This document shows positions 27,768 to 36,147 of a stretch of 64,000 nt of DNA, piece after piece. Numbering within the stretch: the stretch's first letter is position 1; the number at the start of each line of letters is the position of its first letter. The position numbers and the translations under genes were made by a program. The stretch comes from Hyphomicrobiales bacterium (GTDB lineage Bacteria > Pseudomonadota > Alphaproteobacteria > Rhizobiales > Rhizobiaceae), in the NCBI GenBank assembly GCA_900473915.1, contig UCNG01000004.1, positions 104,897 through 168,896 on the forward strand, written 5' to 3'. The notes under the pieces are model-generated. The model was given only the letters and a program-made list of their open reading frames with translations, did not search any database and was not told where the DNA came from.

Positions 27768-28289
27768 ATGGCTTCGCCCGGAAAACTGGTTTTGGTTCTT
27801 GGCGGAGCCCGTTCGGGTAAGTCGTCTTATGCCGAGAAAATGATCGAATCCTCGGGGCTCAAGCCGCTTTATCTGGCAACAGGGCGCGCCTTCGATGAGG
27901 AAATGGAAAACCGCATTGCCATTCATCGCGAGCGGCGTGGTTCCGAATGGCAGACTGTGGAAGAGCCGCTTGATCTCGTCGGCGCACTCACATCGCATGC
28001 TGCCGCCGACCGGTTCGTGCTGGTCGATTGCCTGACCTTGTGGCTGACCAATTTGATGATGGCCGAACGCGATATAGCGACAGAGACGGCAAATCTGGTC
28101 GCGATGCTGCCAAACCTCGCCGGGCCTGTCGTTTTGGTTTCAAACGAAGTTGGACTTGGGATCGTGCCGGAAAATCGCATGGCACGGGAATTTCGCGATC
28201 ATGCAGGCTTTCTGCACCAGGCAGTGGCTGCGATCGTGGACGAAGTTTATTTCATGGCGGCAGGGCTGCCGCTCAAGATGAAGGGATAA
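27768..28289 (+). CDS. cobP: Adenosylcobinamide kinase / adenosylcobinamide-phosphate guanylyltransferase (CobP, CobU)
   Basis: Bifunctional enzyme that phosphorylates adenosylcobinamide and then attaches GMP to give AdoCbi-GDP. P-loop [12 protein letters not shown] is at residues 12-23; the guanylylation region with [21 protein letters not shown] is near 125-145. At 173 aa it is full length. The ATG at 27768 has GGAGG upstream; the long in-frame extension back to 27036 overlaps cbtA in another frame and is not coding. Confidence 0.95.
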   Translation: MASPGKLVLVLGGARSGKSSYAEKMIESSGLKPLYLATGRAFDEEMENRIAIHRERRGSEWQTVEEPLDLVGALTSHAAADRFVLVDCLTLWLTNLMMAERDIATETANLVAMLPNLAGPVVLVSNEVGLGIVPENRMAREFRDHAGFLHQAVAAIVDEVYFMAAGLPLKMKG

Positions 28290-28293
28290 ATCA

Positions 28294-29343
28294 ATGCAGG
28301 GACAAAAAATTCCCGCAACCGTTATCACGGGTTTTCTCGGATCGGGTAAAACAACGATGATCCGCAATCTATTGGAAAACGCCAATGGAAAACGCATTGC
28401 ATTGATCATCAACGAGTTTGGCGATCTCGGTGTCGATGGCGGTATTCTGAAAGGCTGCGGTATCGAGACATGCCGCGAGGAAGATGTGATCGAGCTCAAC
28501 AATGGCTGCATCTGCTGCACTGTTGCCGATGATTTCATCCCGACAATGACCAAGCTTCTTGATCGTGCTGATCGCCCTGACCATATCGTGATCGAAACCT
28601 CCGGCCTTGCCTTGCCGCAGCCGCTGGTCGCGGCCTTCAACTGGCCGGAAATCAAGACGCAGGTGACGGTCGATGGCGTGGTCACGGTGATCGATGCGGC
28701 AGCTGTTGCAGAGGGACGTTTTGCCGATGATCATGACAAGGTTGATGCACAGCGGGCAGCAGATGAATCTCTTGATCATGAAAGCCCCTTGGAGGAACTT
28801 TTTGAGGATCAGATTCACGCCGCTGACCTTATTGTTCTCAACAAGGCCGATCTGATCGATGCCTCAAGGCTGGACAGCGTTAAGGCGGATGTGGCCGAAC
28901 GTTCGTCGCGCCGGGTGAACATGGTTCCTGCAAGCTTTGGCAAGCTTGGAGCCGATGTTCTGCTGGGCCTCGGTGTCGGCACAGAAGACGACATCGCTAA
29001 CCGCAAGTCGCATCATGAAATCCATCATGCGGATGGACATGAACACGATCACGATGAGTTCGAGAGTTTTGTCGTTGAAACAGGTTCTGTCCCCGATCCC
29101 AAACTATTCACGGAAAAGCTGAAAGCGGTCATCGCGGAACATGACATTCTTCGTCTGAAGGGCTTTGTCGATGTGCCGGGAAAGGCGATGCGTCTGGTGG
29201 TGCAGGCGGTCGGTCCCCGCATTGAGCATTATTTCGACCGTCCATGGGGCAAGGATGAAACGCGCTCCACGCGACTGGTTGTCATCGGATTGCACGATAT
29301 TGACGAAGCAGCGATTGCCCAAGCGGTGAAAGACGCCGCCTGA
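28294..29343 (+). CDS. cobW: CobW GTPase, metallochaperone for cobaltochelatase
   Basis: G3E-family P-loop GTPase of 349 aa. Walker A is GFLGSGKTT (13-21), the family metal motif is GCICC (71-75), and NKAD gives guanine specificity. A His/Asp-rich metal-binding segment (HHEIHHADGHEHDHDEFE) lies near 235. CobW is thought to deliver cobalt to CobNST; its gene immediately precedes cobN and their stop and start share one base (TGATG). Confidence 0.96.
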   Translation: MQGQKIPATVITGFLGSGKTTMIRNLLENANGKRIALIINEFGDLGVDGGILKGCGIETCREEDVIELNNGCICCTVADDFIPTMTKLLDRADRPDHIVIETSGLALPQPLVAAFNWPEIKTQVTVDGVVTVIDAAAVAEGRFADDHDKVDAQRAADESLDHESPLEELFEDQIHAADLIVLNKADLIDASRLDSVKADVAERSSRRVNMVPASFGKLGADVLLGLGVGTEDDIANRKSHHEIHHADGHEHDHDEFESFVVETGSVPDPKLFTEKLKAVIAEHDILRLKGFVDVPGKAMRLVVQAVGPRIEHYFDRPWGKDETRSTRLVVIGLHDIDEAAIAQAVKDAA

Positions 29344-32300
29344 TGCATCTCCTGCTTGCCCAGAAAGGAACAATCAGCGACGGCAATGAGGCCGTCGATC
29401 TCGGCCAGACGCCGGGAGACATATTGTTCCTTTCCGCCGCCGATACAGAACTGGCCAGTCTGGCGCAGGCGCACAAGCTTGCGCCTGCGCTGCCAAGCTT
29501 GCGGCTGGCCAATTTCCTGAGCCTCACCCATCCGATGTCGGTAGACGCCTATGTGGAGCGCACCGCGCGGCACGCAAAGCTGATCGTGGTGCGCATCATT
29601 GGGGGCGAGACTTACTGGCCTTACGGGCTGGAGGCTCTGCATGCCTGTGCTGTCAATCAAGGTATCAAGATTGCGGTATTGCCGGGAGACGATAAGCCGG
29701 ACCATGGGCTGGACCGTTTTTCGACGATCTCCGCCCAAGAACGAAATGAACTCTGGCAGTATCTGATCGAAGGTGGGGCGGCGAATACGGGGGCATTTCT
29801 TCACTACTGCGCTGCACTGATTGCGGGTTCCGAGAAGCCGGAGAATGCCGCACCTCTGCTCAAGGCCGGTCTGTGGTGGCCGGGAGAGCATGTCGCGTCG
29901 CTGGACAGCATCCGCACGCAGTGGGGCGATGCAAAGGCACCTGTGGCTGGCATCATTTTTTATCGGGCGCTGGTGCAAAGCGGACAGACGCAACCCGTCG
30001 ATGCGCTGATCGCTTCGTTGCAGGCCAAGGGCCTCAATCCGCTTCCGATATTCGTTTCGAGCCTCAAGGATCGATTGTCCGCAGCTGTTGTCGACGGTCT
30101 GTTCGAGGATTGTCCGCCGGATATCGTTTTGAACGCCACCGGATTTGCGATTTCTTCACCAGGTGCCGAGCGCAAGCCGACCGTGCTCGACAAGCGCGGC
30201 AATATGGTCCTGCAAGTCATCTTTTCCGGTACGCCGAAAACCGTCTGGGAATCGTCGCAGCAAGGGCTGCTGGCGCGTGATCTGGCGATGAATGTCGCCT
30301 TGCCGGAAGTGGACGGGCGCGTACTTTCGCGCGCGGTGTCCTTCAAGTCTGCAAAGCAGTTTGATGCGGCAGTGGAAGCGAATATCGTTACCCACGAACC
30401 GCATGAAAATCGGGTGGATTTTGTGGCGCAGCTTGCCGCAAACTGGGTGCGGTTGAAGCGGAAATCGTCTGAGGAAAGGCGTGTCGCGCTGATCCTTGCC
30501 AATTATCCGAACCGCGATGGGCGGCTTGGCAATGGCGTGGGTCTCGATACTCCAGCCGGAACTGTCGAAGTCCTGCATGCGATGGCGAACGACGGCTATT
30601 CGGTCGCTGACCTGCCAGCGGATGGTGATGCGCTGATGCGTGTCCTGACGGCAGGCCCGACCAATGCCGCGCGTGACGGGTGCGAGATACGCGAAACGAT
30701 TTCACTGAATCAATACAAAGCTTTCTTCGAAAGACTTCCCATTGAGATTCAGAAAGACGTTGGAGATCGCTGGGGCCCGCCGGAAAACGATCCTTATTTT
30801 GCCGAGGAACTTGTCGCTTTCGCATTGCCGTTGATGCGGCTGGGAGAGACCTTTGTCGGTATTCAGCCTGCACGCGGCTACAATATCGATCCGAAAGAGA
30901 CTTACCACTCGCCCGATCTGGTGCCGCCGCACGGCTATATTGCCTTCTACGCGTTTCTGCGCGAGGTCGCAGGCATTGATGCCATTGTGCATATGGGCAA
31001 GCATGGAAATCTGGAATGGCTGCCGGGAAAGGCGCTTGCGCTGTCGGAAAACTGCTATCCCGAAGCCGTGTTCGGTCCCACGCCGCATGTCTATCCTTTC
31101 ATCGTAAATGACCCCGGTGAAGGCACGCAGGCCAAGCGTCGTGCCGGTGCGGTCATCATCGACCATCTGACGCCGCCGCTGACACGCGCTGAAAGTTATG
31201 GGCCGCTGAAAGATCTGGAAGCGCTGGTGGATGAATATTACGAAGCCTCCGGTGTCGATCCGCGTCGCCTGCTGAGACTGAAAGGGCAGATACTCGATCT
31301 CGTGCGCGACATCGGGTTGGATCGCGATGCAGGCATTCACGACCACGACGATGAAGACATGGCGCTGCAAAAGCTCGACGCTTATCTCTGCGATCTAAAG
31401 GAAATGCAGATACGCGACGGGCTGCATATTTTCGGGCTTGCACCTCAAGGCAGGCTGCTGACCGATCTTCTGGTCGCGCTGGCCCGTGTGCCGCGCGGTG
31501 TTCCGGTTTCGCTTGGCGGTGCGCCGGGCGATCAAAGTCTCCAGCGGGCAATCGCCTCGGATTGCGGGCTTGGCGAAACATTCGATCCGCTCGATTGCAA
31601 CATGGCCGAGGCATGGACTGGGCCAAAACCGGAACTGCTGCGCACCGCGAGCCCCGCAACATGGCGCATAGCAGGCGATACGGTGGAACGTATCGAGCTG
31701 CTGGCTGCGAGTTTTGTTGCGGGCGAAAAGGAATGTTCGGAAGACTGGTCGCAGACGCGGGCGGTGCTGCAATCCATAGAGGAACATCTGCGTCCCATGG
31801 TGGTCAATTGCGGCCCTTCGGAAATAGACGGGTTTCTTGCCGCGCTTGGCGGGCGATTTGTGCCGCCGGGACCGTCCGGCGCACCGACACGGGGTCGTCC
31901 CGATGTGCTGCCGACAGGGCGCAATTTCTTCTCTACCGACAGTCGCGCCGTTCCCACCCCGGCCGCATGGGAACTTGGGCGTAAATCGGCGGAACTCCTG
32001 ATTACCCGCTACACGCAGGACCATGGTGAATGGCCAACATCTTTCGGCCTGACCGCGTGGGGTACGTCGAATATGCGCACCGGCGGAGATGACATCGCGC
32101 AGGCCCTGGCGCTGATCGGCGTGAAGCCGGTCTGGGACATGGCGTCACGCCGGGTAACCGGATACGAAATTGTTCCGATTGCAAAGCTTGGCCGTCCGCG
32201 GGTTGATGTGACATTGCGCATTTCCGGCTTCTTCCGCGATGCGTTTCCAGAACAGATTGCGCTCTTCGACAAGGCTGTGCGGGCAGTGGGGGAGCTTGAT

Positions 32301-33122
32301 GAGGATGCCGAGGATAATCCAATAGCGGCGCGCATGCGGATTGAGCAGGCGCGTCTTGTTACCGAAGGTGTGGATGAAAAGACGGCGCAGCGCCGTGCAG
32401 GCTATCGTGTCTTCGGGTCCAAGCCCGGTGCTTATGGTGCAGGCTTGCAGGCGCTGATCGACGAGAATGGCTGGGCCGGGCGCAACGATCTGGCGGAAGC
32501 CTGGCTTGTCTGGGGCGGGTACGCCTATGGCGCGGGTGAGGAAGGGCAGGCCGAGCGTGGCCTTTTGGAAGAAAGGCTTCGTTCGGTTCAGGCGGTGGTG
32601 CAGAATCAGGACAACCGCGAACATGATCTCCTCGACAGCGATGACTATTATCAGTTCGAAGGCGGAATGGCCGCGACCGTGGAAAGCCTGAGCGGGGCAA
32701 TGCCTGCGGTCTATCACAACGATCATTCCCGCCCGGAAAAGCCAGTGATCCGGGCGCTGGAAGAAGAGCTTTCACGCGTCGTGCGGGGGCGCGCGGCCAA
32801 TCCGAAATGGATCGCGGGTGTGATGCGCCACGGCTATAAAGGGGCGGCAGAGATAGCGGCTACGGTCGATTATCTGTTCGCCTTTGCTGCGACCACCGGC
32901 AAGGTCGGAAATCACCACTTCGAGGCGGTCTATCAGGCTTATATCGCCGACAGGCTGGTGCATGAGTTCATGGCCGAGAAAAACCCCGCAGCACTTGCTG
33001 AGACGGCAGCGAAGCTGAACGACGCCATCGAGCGGGGCTTCTGGATACCACGGTCCAATTCGGCGCGGTTCGAACTGGAACAACTTGCGACTTTGAATCC
33101 GGGAAAGAGAACAAATGGCTGA
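29343..33122 (+). CDS. cobN: Cobaltochelatase large subunit CobN
   Basis: The 1259-aa subunit that binds hydrogenobyrinic acid a,c-diamide and, with the CobS/CobT AAA complex, inserts cobalt using ATP. It is homologous to magnesium chelatase ChlH/BchH; the family segment HMGKHGNLEWLPGKAL is at about 554-569. Length is normal. It is coupled upstream to cobW and overlaps cobO by eight bases. CobS and CobT are not in this window. Confidence 0.97.
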   Translation: MHLLLAQKGTISDGNEAVDLGQTPGDILFLSAADTELASLAQAHKLAPALPSLRLANFLSLTHPMSVDAYVERTARHAKLIVVRIIGGETYWPYGLEALHACAVNQGIKIAVLPGDDKPDHGLDRFSTISAQERNELWQYLIEGGAANTGAFLHYCAALIAGSEKPENAAPLLKAGLWWPGEHVASLDSIRTQWGDAKAPVAGIIFYRALVQSGQTQPVDALIASLQAKGLNPLPIFVSSLKDRLSAAVVDGLFEDCPPDIVLNATGFAISSPGAERKPTVLDKRGNMVLQVIFSGTPKTVWESSQQGLLARDLAMNVALPEVDGRVLSRAVSFKSAKQFDAAVEANIVTHEPHENRVDFVAQLAANWVRLKRKSSEERRVALILANYPNRDGRLGNGVGLDTPAGTVEVLHAMANDGYSVADLPADGDALMRVLTAGPTNAARDGCEIRETISLNQYKAFFERLPIEIQKDVGDRWGPPENDPYFAEELVAFALPLMRLGETFVGIQPARGYNIDPKETYHSPDLVPPHGYIAFYAFLREVAGIDAIVHMGKHGNLEWLPGKALALSENCYPEAVFGPTPHVYPFIVNDPGEGTQAKRRAGAVIIDHLTPPLTRAESYGPLKDLEALVDEYYEASGVDPRRLLRLKGQILDLVRDIGLDRDAGIHDHDDEDMALQKLDAYLCDLKEMQIRDGLHIFGLAPQGRLLTDLLVALARVPRGVPVSLGGAPGDQSLQRAIASDCGLGETFDPLDCNMAEAWTGPKPELLRTASPATWRIAGDTVERIELLAASFVAGEKECSEDWSQTRAVLQSIEEHLRPMVVNCGPSEIDGFLAALGGRFVPPGPSGAPTRGRPDVLPTGRNFFSTDSRAVPTPAAWELGRKSAELLITRYTQDHGEWPTSFGLTAWGTSNMRTGGDDIAQALALIGVKPVWDMASRRVTGYEIVPIAKLGRPRVDVTLRISGFFRDAFPEQIALFDKAVRAVGELDEDAEDNPIAARMRIEQARLVTEGVDEKTAQRRAGYRVFGSKPGAYGAGLQALIDENGWAGRNDLAEAWLVWGGYAYGAGEEGQAERGLLEERLRSVQAVVQNQDNREHDLLDSDDYYQFEGGMAATVESLSGAMPAVYHNDHSRPEKPVIRALEEELSRVVRGRAANPKWIAGVMRHGYKGAAEIAATVDYLFAFAATTGKVGNHHFEAVYQAYIADRLVHEFMAEKNPAALAETAAKLNDAIERGFWIPRSNSARFELEQLATLNPGKRTNG

Positions 33123-33753
33123 AAAATCTGCAAAACTTCTGTCCATGACTGAAGAGGAACTGAACGCCCGCCATGCGGACAAGATGCGCAAGAAGAAGGC
33201 TGCTCGCGACAAGATCCAGGCTACGAAGACCGAGGAAAAGGGGCTGGTGATCGTCCATACCGGCAAAGGCAAGGGCAAATCGACCGCCGGTTTCGGGATG
33301 GTTTTCCGTGCGTTGGGTCATGGTATGAAGATCGGCGTCGTGCAGTTCGTCAAGGGTTCGTGGGACACAGGTGAGCGCTGGGTGCTTGAAAAATTTCCCG
33401 AGCAGGTGACGATTTCAGCGCTGGGCGAGGGCTTTACCTGGGAGACACAGGATCGCACGCGGGATATCGCCATGGCGCGGGGCGCGTGGGAACAGGCCAA
33501 GGCGCTGATAATGGATGAAAGCTACGATATGGTGCTTTGCGACGAGCTGAATATCGTTCTTCGTTATGATTATCTGCCGGTTGAGGAAGTGATCGAGGTT
33601 CTTAAAGCCAAGCCGGAGATGAAGCATGTCATCATTACCGGGCGCAATGCCAAGGACGAGCTGATTGAAGCGGCAGACCTTGTGACCGAAATGGAGATGA
33701 TCAAGCATCCATTCCGTTCCGGCGTGAAGGCGCAGAAGGGCATTGAATTCTGA
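33115..33753 (+). CDS. cobO: Cob(I)yrinic acid a,c-diamide adenosyltransferase
   Basis: Transfers the 5'-deoxyadenosyl group from ATP to reduced corrinoid (CobO/CobA/BtuR type). The P-loop GKGKGKSTAGFG is near residues 50-60, preceded by a charged N-terminal arm; VQFVKGSW and DELNIVLRY are family motifs. At 212 aa it is full length. Overlaps on both sides (cobN, EamA gene) suggest translational coupling. Confidence 0.96.
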   Translation: MAEKSAKLLSMTEEELNARHADKMRKKKAARDKIQATKTEEKGLVIVHTGKGKGKSTAGFGMVFRALGHGMKIGVVQFVKGSWDTGERWVLEKFPEQVTISALGEGFTWETQDRTRDIAMARGAWEQAKALIMDESYDMVLCDELNIVLRYDYLPVEEVIEVLKAKPEMKHVIITGRNAKDELIEAADLVTEMEMIKHPFRSGVKAQKGIEF

Positions 33754-34181
33754 TGATCGATAGCTGGCAGTTCTGGGCGCTGATGTCGGCAGTGTTTGCC
33801 GCGCTGACGGCAATCTTCGCCAAGATCGGTATTCAAGGCATCAATTCGGATTTCGCGACGCTTGTGCGCACGCTGGTCATTATTGGCGCGCTGTGCTTGT
33901 TCCTGACCGTTACCGGCCAGTGGCAGAAGCCGGGCGAGATTTCCGGAAAATCGTGGCTGTTTCTGGTGCTTTCGGGGTTGGCGACCGGTGCTTCGTGGCT
34001 TGCCTATTTCCGGGCCTTGCAGATCGGTGATGCATCCCGCGTCGCGCCGATCGACAAATTGTCGGTCGTGCTGGTGGCGCTGTTCGGTGCGGCATTTCTT
34101 GGCGAGCGCATGTCGACCGTCAACTGGTTCGGTATTCTGCTTATCGGCTGCGGCGTGGTGCTGGTAGCACTTCGGGTTTAG
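33753..34181 (+). CDS. EamA/DMT-family half-size transporter
   Basis: A 142-aa membrane protein with about five helices, one EamA repeat of the drug/metabolite transporter superfamily. Family features include the start WALMSAVFAALTAIFAKIG and the end motif GERMSTVNWFGILLIGCGVVLV. Half-size members work as dimers. Its ATG overlaps the cobO stop (TGATG), so it belongs to the riboswitch-led operon. Substrate is unknown; a link to cobalt or corrinoid intermediates is inference from position. Confidence 0.85.
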   Translation: MIDSWQFWALMSAVFAALTAIFAKIGIQGINSDFATLVRTLVIIGALCLFLTVTGQWQKPGEISGKSWLFLVLSGLATGASWLAYFRALQIGDASRVAPIDKLSVVLVALFGAAFLGERMSTVNWFGILLIGCGVVLVALRV

Positions 34182-34283
34182 AGCGGTTCCGCTGAAAACG
34201 GAGCCGTCGGAACCGCTCCAACTATTTGTTTCATCGCATTATCCGACGCAAAACCGTTTCACACTTTTGCTGGAAACCTCTAG
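34181..34283. repeat. Mosaic palindromic repeat, copy B
   Basis: It begins with a perfect 11 bp inverted repeat GAGCGGTTCCG/CGGAACCGCTC (34181-34191 and 34208-34218), then AACTATTTGTTTCATCGC, then TCCGACGCAAAACCG and TCACACTTTTGCTGGA. The last part aligns with the reverse complement of copy C (35680-35726). It separates the convergent EamA and TSUP genes, and the hairpin may end either transcript. Confidence 0.7.
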
Positions 34284-35065
34284 AAACCCATCCACTGGCG
34301 CAGCGGGTTGGTGCCGTCCATCAGAAGGCGAATTGCCAGCGCCAGGCTGACAACGACCAGAAGCGGTTTGATGATGCGTGAGCCGACCTTCATGGCGAGG
34401 CTTGCGCCGATCTGTGCGCCGATGAACTGGGCGATGCCCATGCAGATGCCGATTTTCCAATTGATGGTGCCAACGAGGGCAAAGGTTACAAAACTGCCGA
34501 CATTGGAAGCGCAGTTGAGAAGCTTCGTATGCGCGGTGGCCTTCAACACTCCGAAACCGGCAAGCGCCACAAAGGCGAGCATGAAGAACGATCCGGTTCC
34601 GGGACCGAAGAGTCCGTCATAAAAACCGATCAGCGGAACGAGTGTCACGCCGAAAAGAAACGGTCCGATGCGGCGTGCCCGGTCGACATCGCCGAGGCTC
34701 GGCTTGACGGCAAAATAGACTGCGATGGCGATCAGGAGGATCGGCAAGGCTGCGCGCATGATATCCACGGGCAGAACGGTTGCAAACAATGCGCCGAATA
34801 CCGAACCAATGAGCGAGGCGAGCGCTTCGGGCCACTGTTCCCTGATGTTGACATGCCCTTTGCGGGCATAGGCGATTGTCGCCGACGACGATCCGAACAG
34901 ACCTTGCAGCTTGTTTGTGCCCAATGCTTCAACGGGTGGTATTCCGGCCAACAACAGGGCGGGAATCGTAATCATTCCGCCGCCGCCAGCTATGGAATCG
35001 ATGATTCCGGCAATGAATGCCGCAGCCGTGAGGAGCAGGGTAAGCGTGTCAAAAAATTCAAGCAT
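34280..35065 (-). CDS. TSUP-family (TauE/SafE) membrane permease
   Basis: A 261-aa protein with about eight membrane helices in two repeats. The first repeat holds FIAGIIDSIAGGGGMITIP, the hallmark of the TauE/SafE sulfite/sulfonate exporter family. It is on the opposite strand to its cob neighbours. The substrate is not predictable; sulfur compounds are most common, though cobalt-linked members have been proposed elsewhere. The link to cobalamin genes may be chance. Confidence 0.85.
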   Translation of the reverse strand: MLEFFDTLTLLLTAAAFIAGIIDSIAGGGGMITIPALLLAGIPPVEALGTNKLQGLFGSSSATIAYARKGHVNIREQWPEALASLIGSVFGALFATVLPVDIMRAALPILLIAIAVYFAVKPSLGDVDRARRIGPFLFGVTLVPLIGFYDGLFGPGTGSFFMLAFVALAGFGVLKATAHTKLLNCASNVGSFVTFALVGTINWKIGICMGIAQFIGAQIGASLAMKVGSRIIKPLLVVVSLALAIRLLMDGTNPLRQWMGF

Positions 35066-35229
35066 CGGGGGAGCCTAAAGGAGAGGTTGGGGTAACATAG
35101 AGCAGCGGCTTCGCGAACACCAGCCAAACAAAGACGCTCATTGAAGAAAGCTGGGCCTCGGAGCGAGATTGTTTTCCTGTGCATCCGGCGCTATTCATTA
35201 TGTGCAAGCTGAAAATTTAGAGGGGTTCC

Positions 35230-35679
35230 ATGAGCGAAAGCATCTTTGAGCGGATTACTGCTTTTCTGGGCAGGAAGAGCGCCGTGCAACGCGTCGCCGA
35301 TGATCCGGCGCTCGCTTCTGAATTGCTTTTGCTGTTGCATGTGGTTTTTGCCGATGGCGATCAGCACCCAGCCGAAATAGCCGCCTTCAAGGAAATTGCC
35401 GAAAAGAATTTCGGCATTGCACCAGAAGAGCTTCCGGAAGTCGCGGAATATCTCAAGGATTTTGCTTACGAGACGACAACCAAGCAAGCCGCCAATATGC
35501 TGGCAGAGATGGCGCCGGAGCGTCGCCTGGCGTTGCTTGGTGACCTCGTGACGATTGCCTGCTCCGATAATCGCCTTGATCGTAGCGAAGCAACAATGAT
35601 CCAGCGCATTGCCGATACGCTCGGGGTCAAGCCGGAAGAGCTGCACAAAGCACGCCAGTCATCTCCCTGTGGGTTCTAA
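35230..35679 (+). CDS. TerB-family protein
   Basis: A 149-aa all-helical cytoplasmic protein with a TerB (tellurite-resistance) domain from about residue 25: LLLLLHVVFADGDQHPAE and VTIACSDNRLDRSEA are the paired acidic metal-binding-like motifs. GAGGGG precedes the ATG. It ends one base before the repeat that begins cobE. TerB-like domains bind divalent metal in known cases; why it sits among cob genes is unclear. Confidence 0.85.
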   Translation: MSESIFERITAFLGRKSAVQRVADDPALASELLLLLHVVFADGDQHPAEIAAFKEIAEKNFGIAPEELPEVAEYLKDFAYETTTKQAANMLAEMAPERRLALLGDLVTIACSDNRLDRSEATMIQRIADTLGVKPEELHKARQSSPCGF

Positions 35680-35726
35680 TGCATGTCTCCCAAAAGTGGG
35701 AACCGGTTTTGGGATAAAGACATGCT
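35680..35726. repeat. Mosaic palindromic repeat module, copy C, at the cobE start
   Basis: Outer arms GCATGTCT/AGACATGC (35681-35688 and 35718-35725) and inner arms TCCCAAAA/TTTTGGGA form a long hairpin. Its reverse complement shares AAAACCG-TTC-CACTTTTG with copy B. The right arm contains GGGA then, 7 bases on, ATG at 35722, which looks like the translation start of cobE. Confidence 0.8.
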
Positions 35727-36147
35727 TAAAAGCAATTTCATCAGAGTTCTTGGCATGGGCGGTTCGTCGGGCGTGACGTTCGATGAGCTTTTGGCCTTGG
35801 CCGAGCAGGTTCTGGCTCGGGGGGCGTGTTCGCGGCCTGATGCTATTGCGACCTTGAGCACGAAACGCGGTGAGCCCGCATGGGCTGAGCTTGCTTCATA
35901 TTTTGCATGTGCGGTTTGTTACTTCGATGCGGAGCGACTGGAGCAGGAAACACCGCGTCTCAAAAACCCGTCGGAAGCCGTTTTTCAGGCAGTCGGTTGT
36001 CATGGTGTTGCCGAAGCAGCAGCGCTTGCTGCCTCTGGTCCGAACGGTATTCTTGCAGTCGAGAAAACCGCGTCAGTCCGGGCCACTGCCGCTCTGGCGA
36101 TTGCTGGCCCAAGCGGCGCTCCGCAGTTCAGGAAGGGAAAATTGTGA
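35722..36147 (+). CDS. cobE: Cobalamin biosynthesis protein CobE (CbiG C-terminal type)
   Basis: A 141-aa protein homologous to the C-terminal domain of CbiG, which assists removal of the two-carbon fragment from ring A; CobE itself has no fully settled reaction. The family start (FIRVLGMGGSSGVTFDELLALA) begins at residue 6. ATG 35722 is inside the right arm of a palindromic repeat, which also gives the GGGA ribosome-binding site. A start at 35683 adds 13 residues encoded wholly by the repeat and is less likely. The stop overlaps the cobM start by two bases. Confidence 0.85.
   Translation: MLKSNFIRVLGMGGSSGVTFDELLALAEQVLARGACSRPDAIATLSTKRGEPAWAELASYFACAVCYFDAERLEQETPRLKNPSEAVFQAVGCHGVAEAAALAASGPNGILAVEKTASVRATAALAIAGPSGAPQFRKGKL

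Noticed and set aside
35907-36143. In-frame N-terminal extension of cobM over cobE
   Set aside because: Shadow of cobE; GTG 36144 starts exactly at the family N terminus and overlaps the cobE stop.
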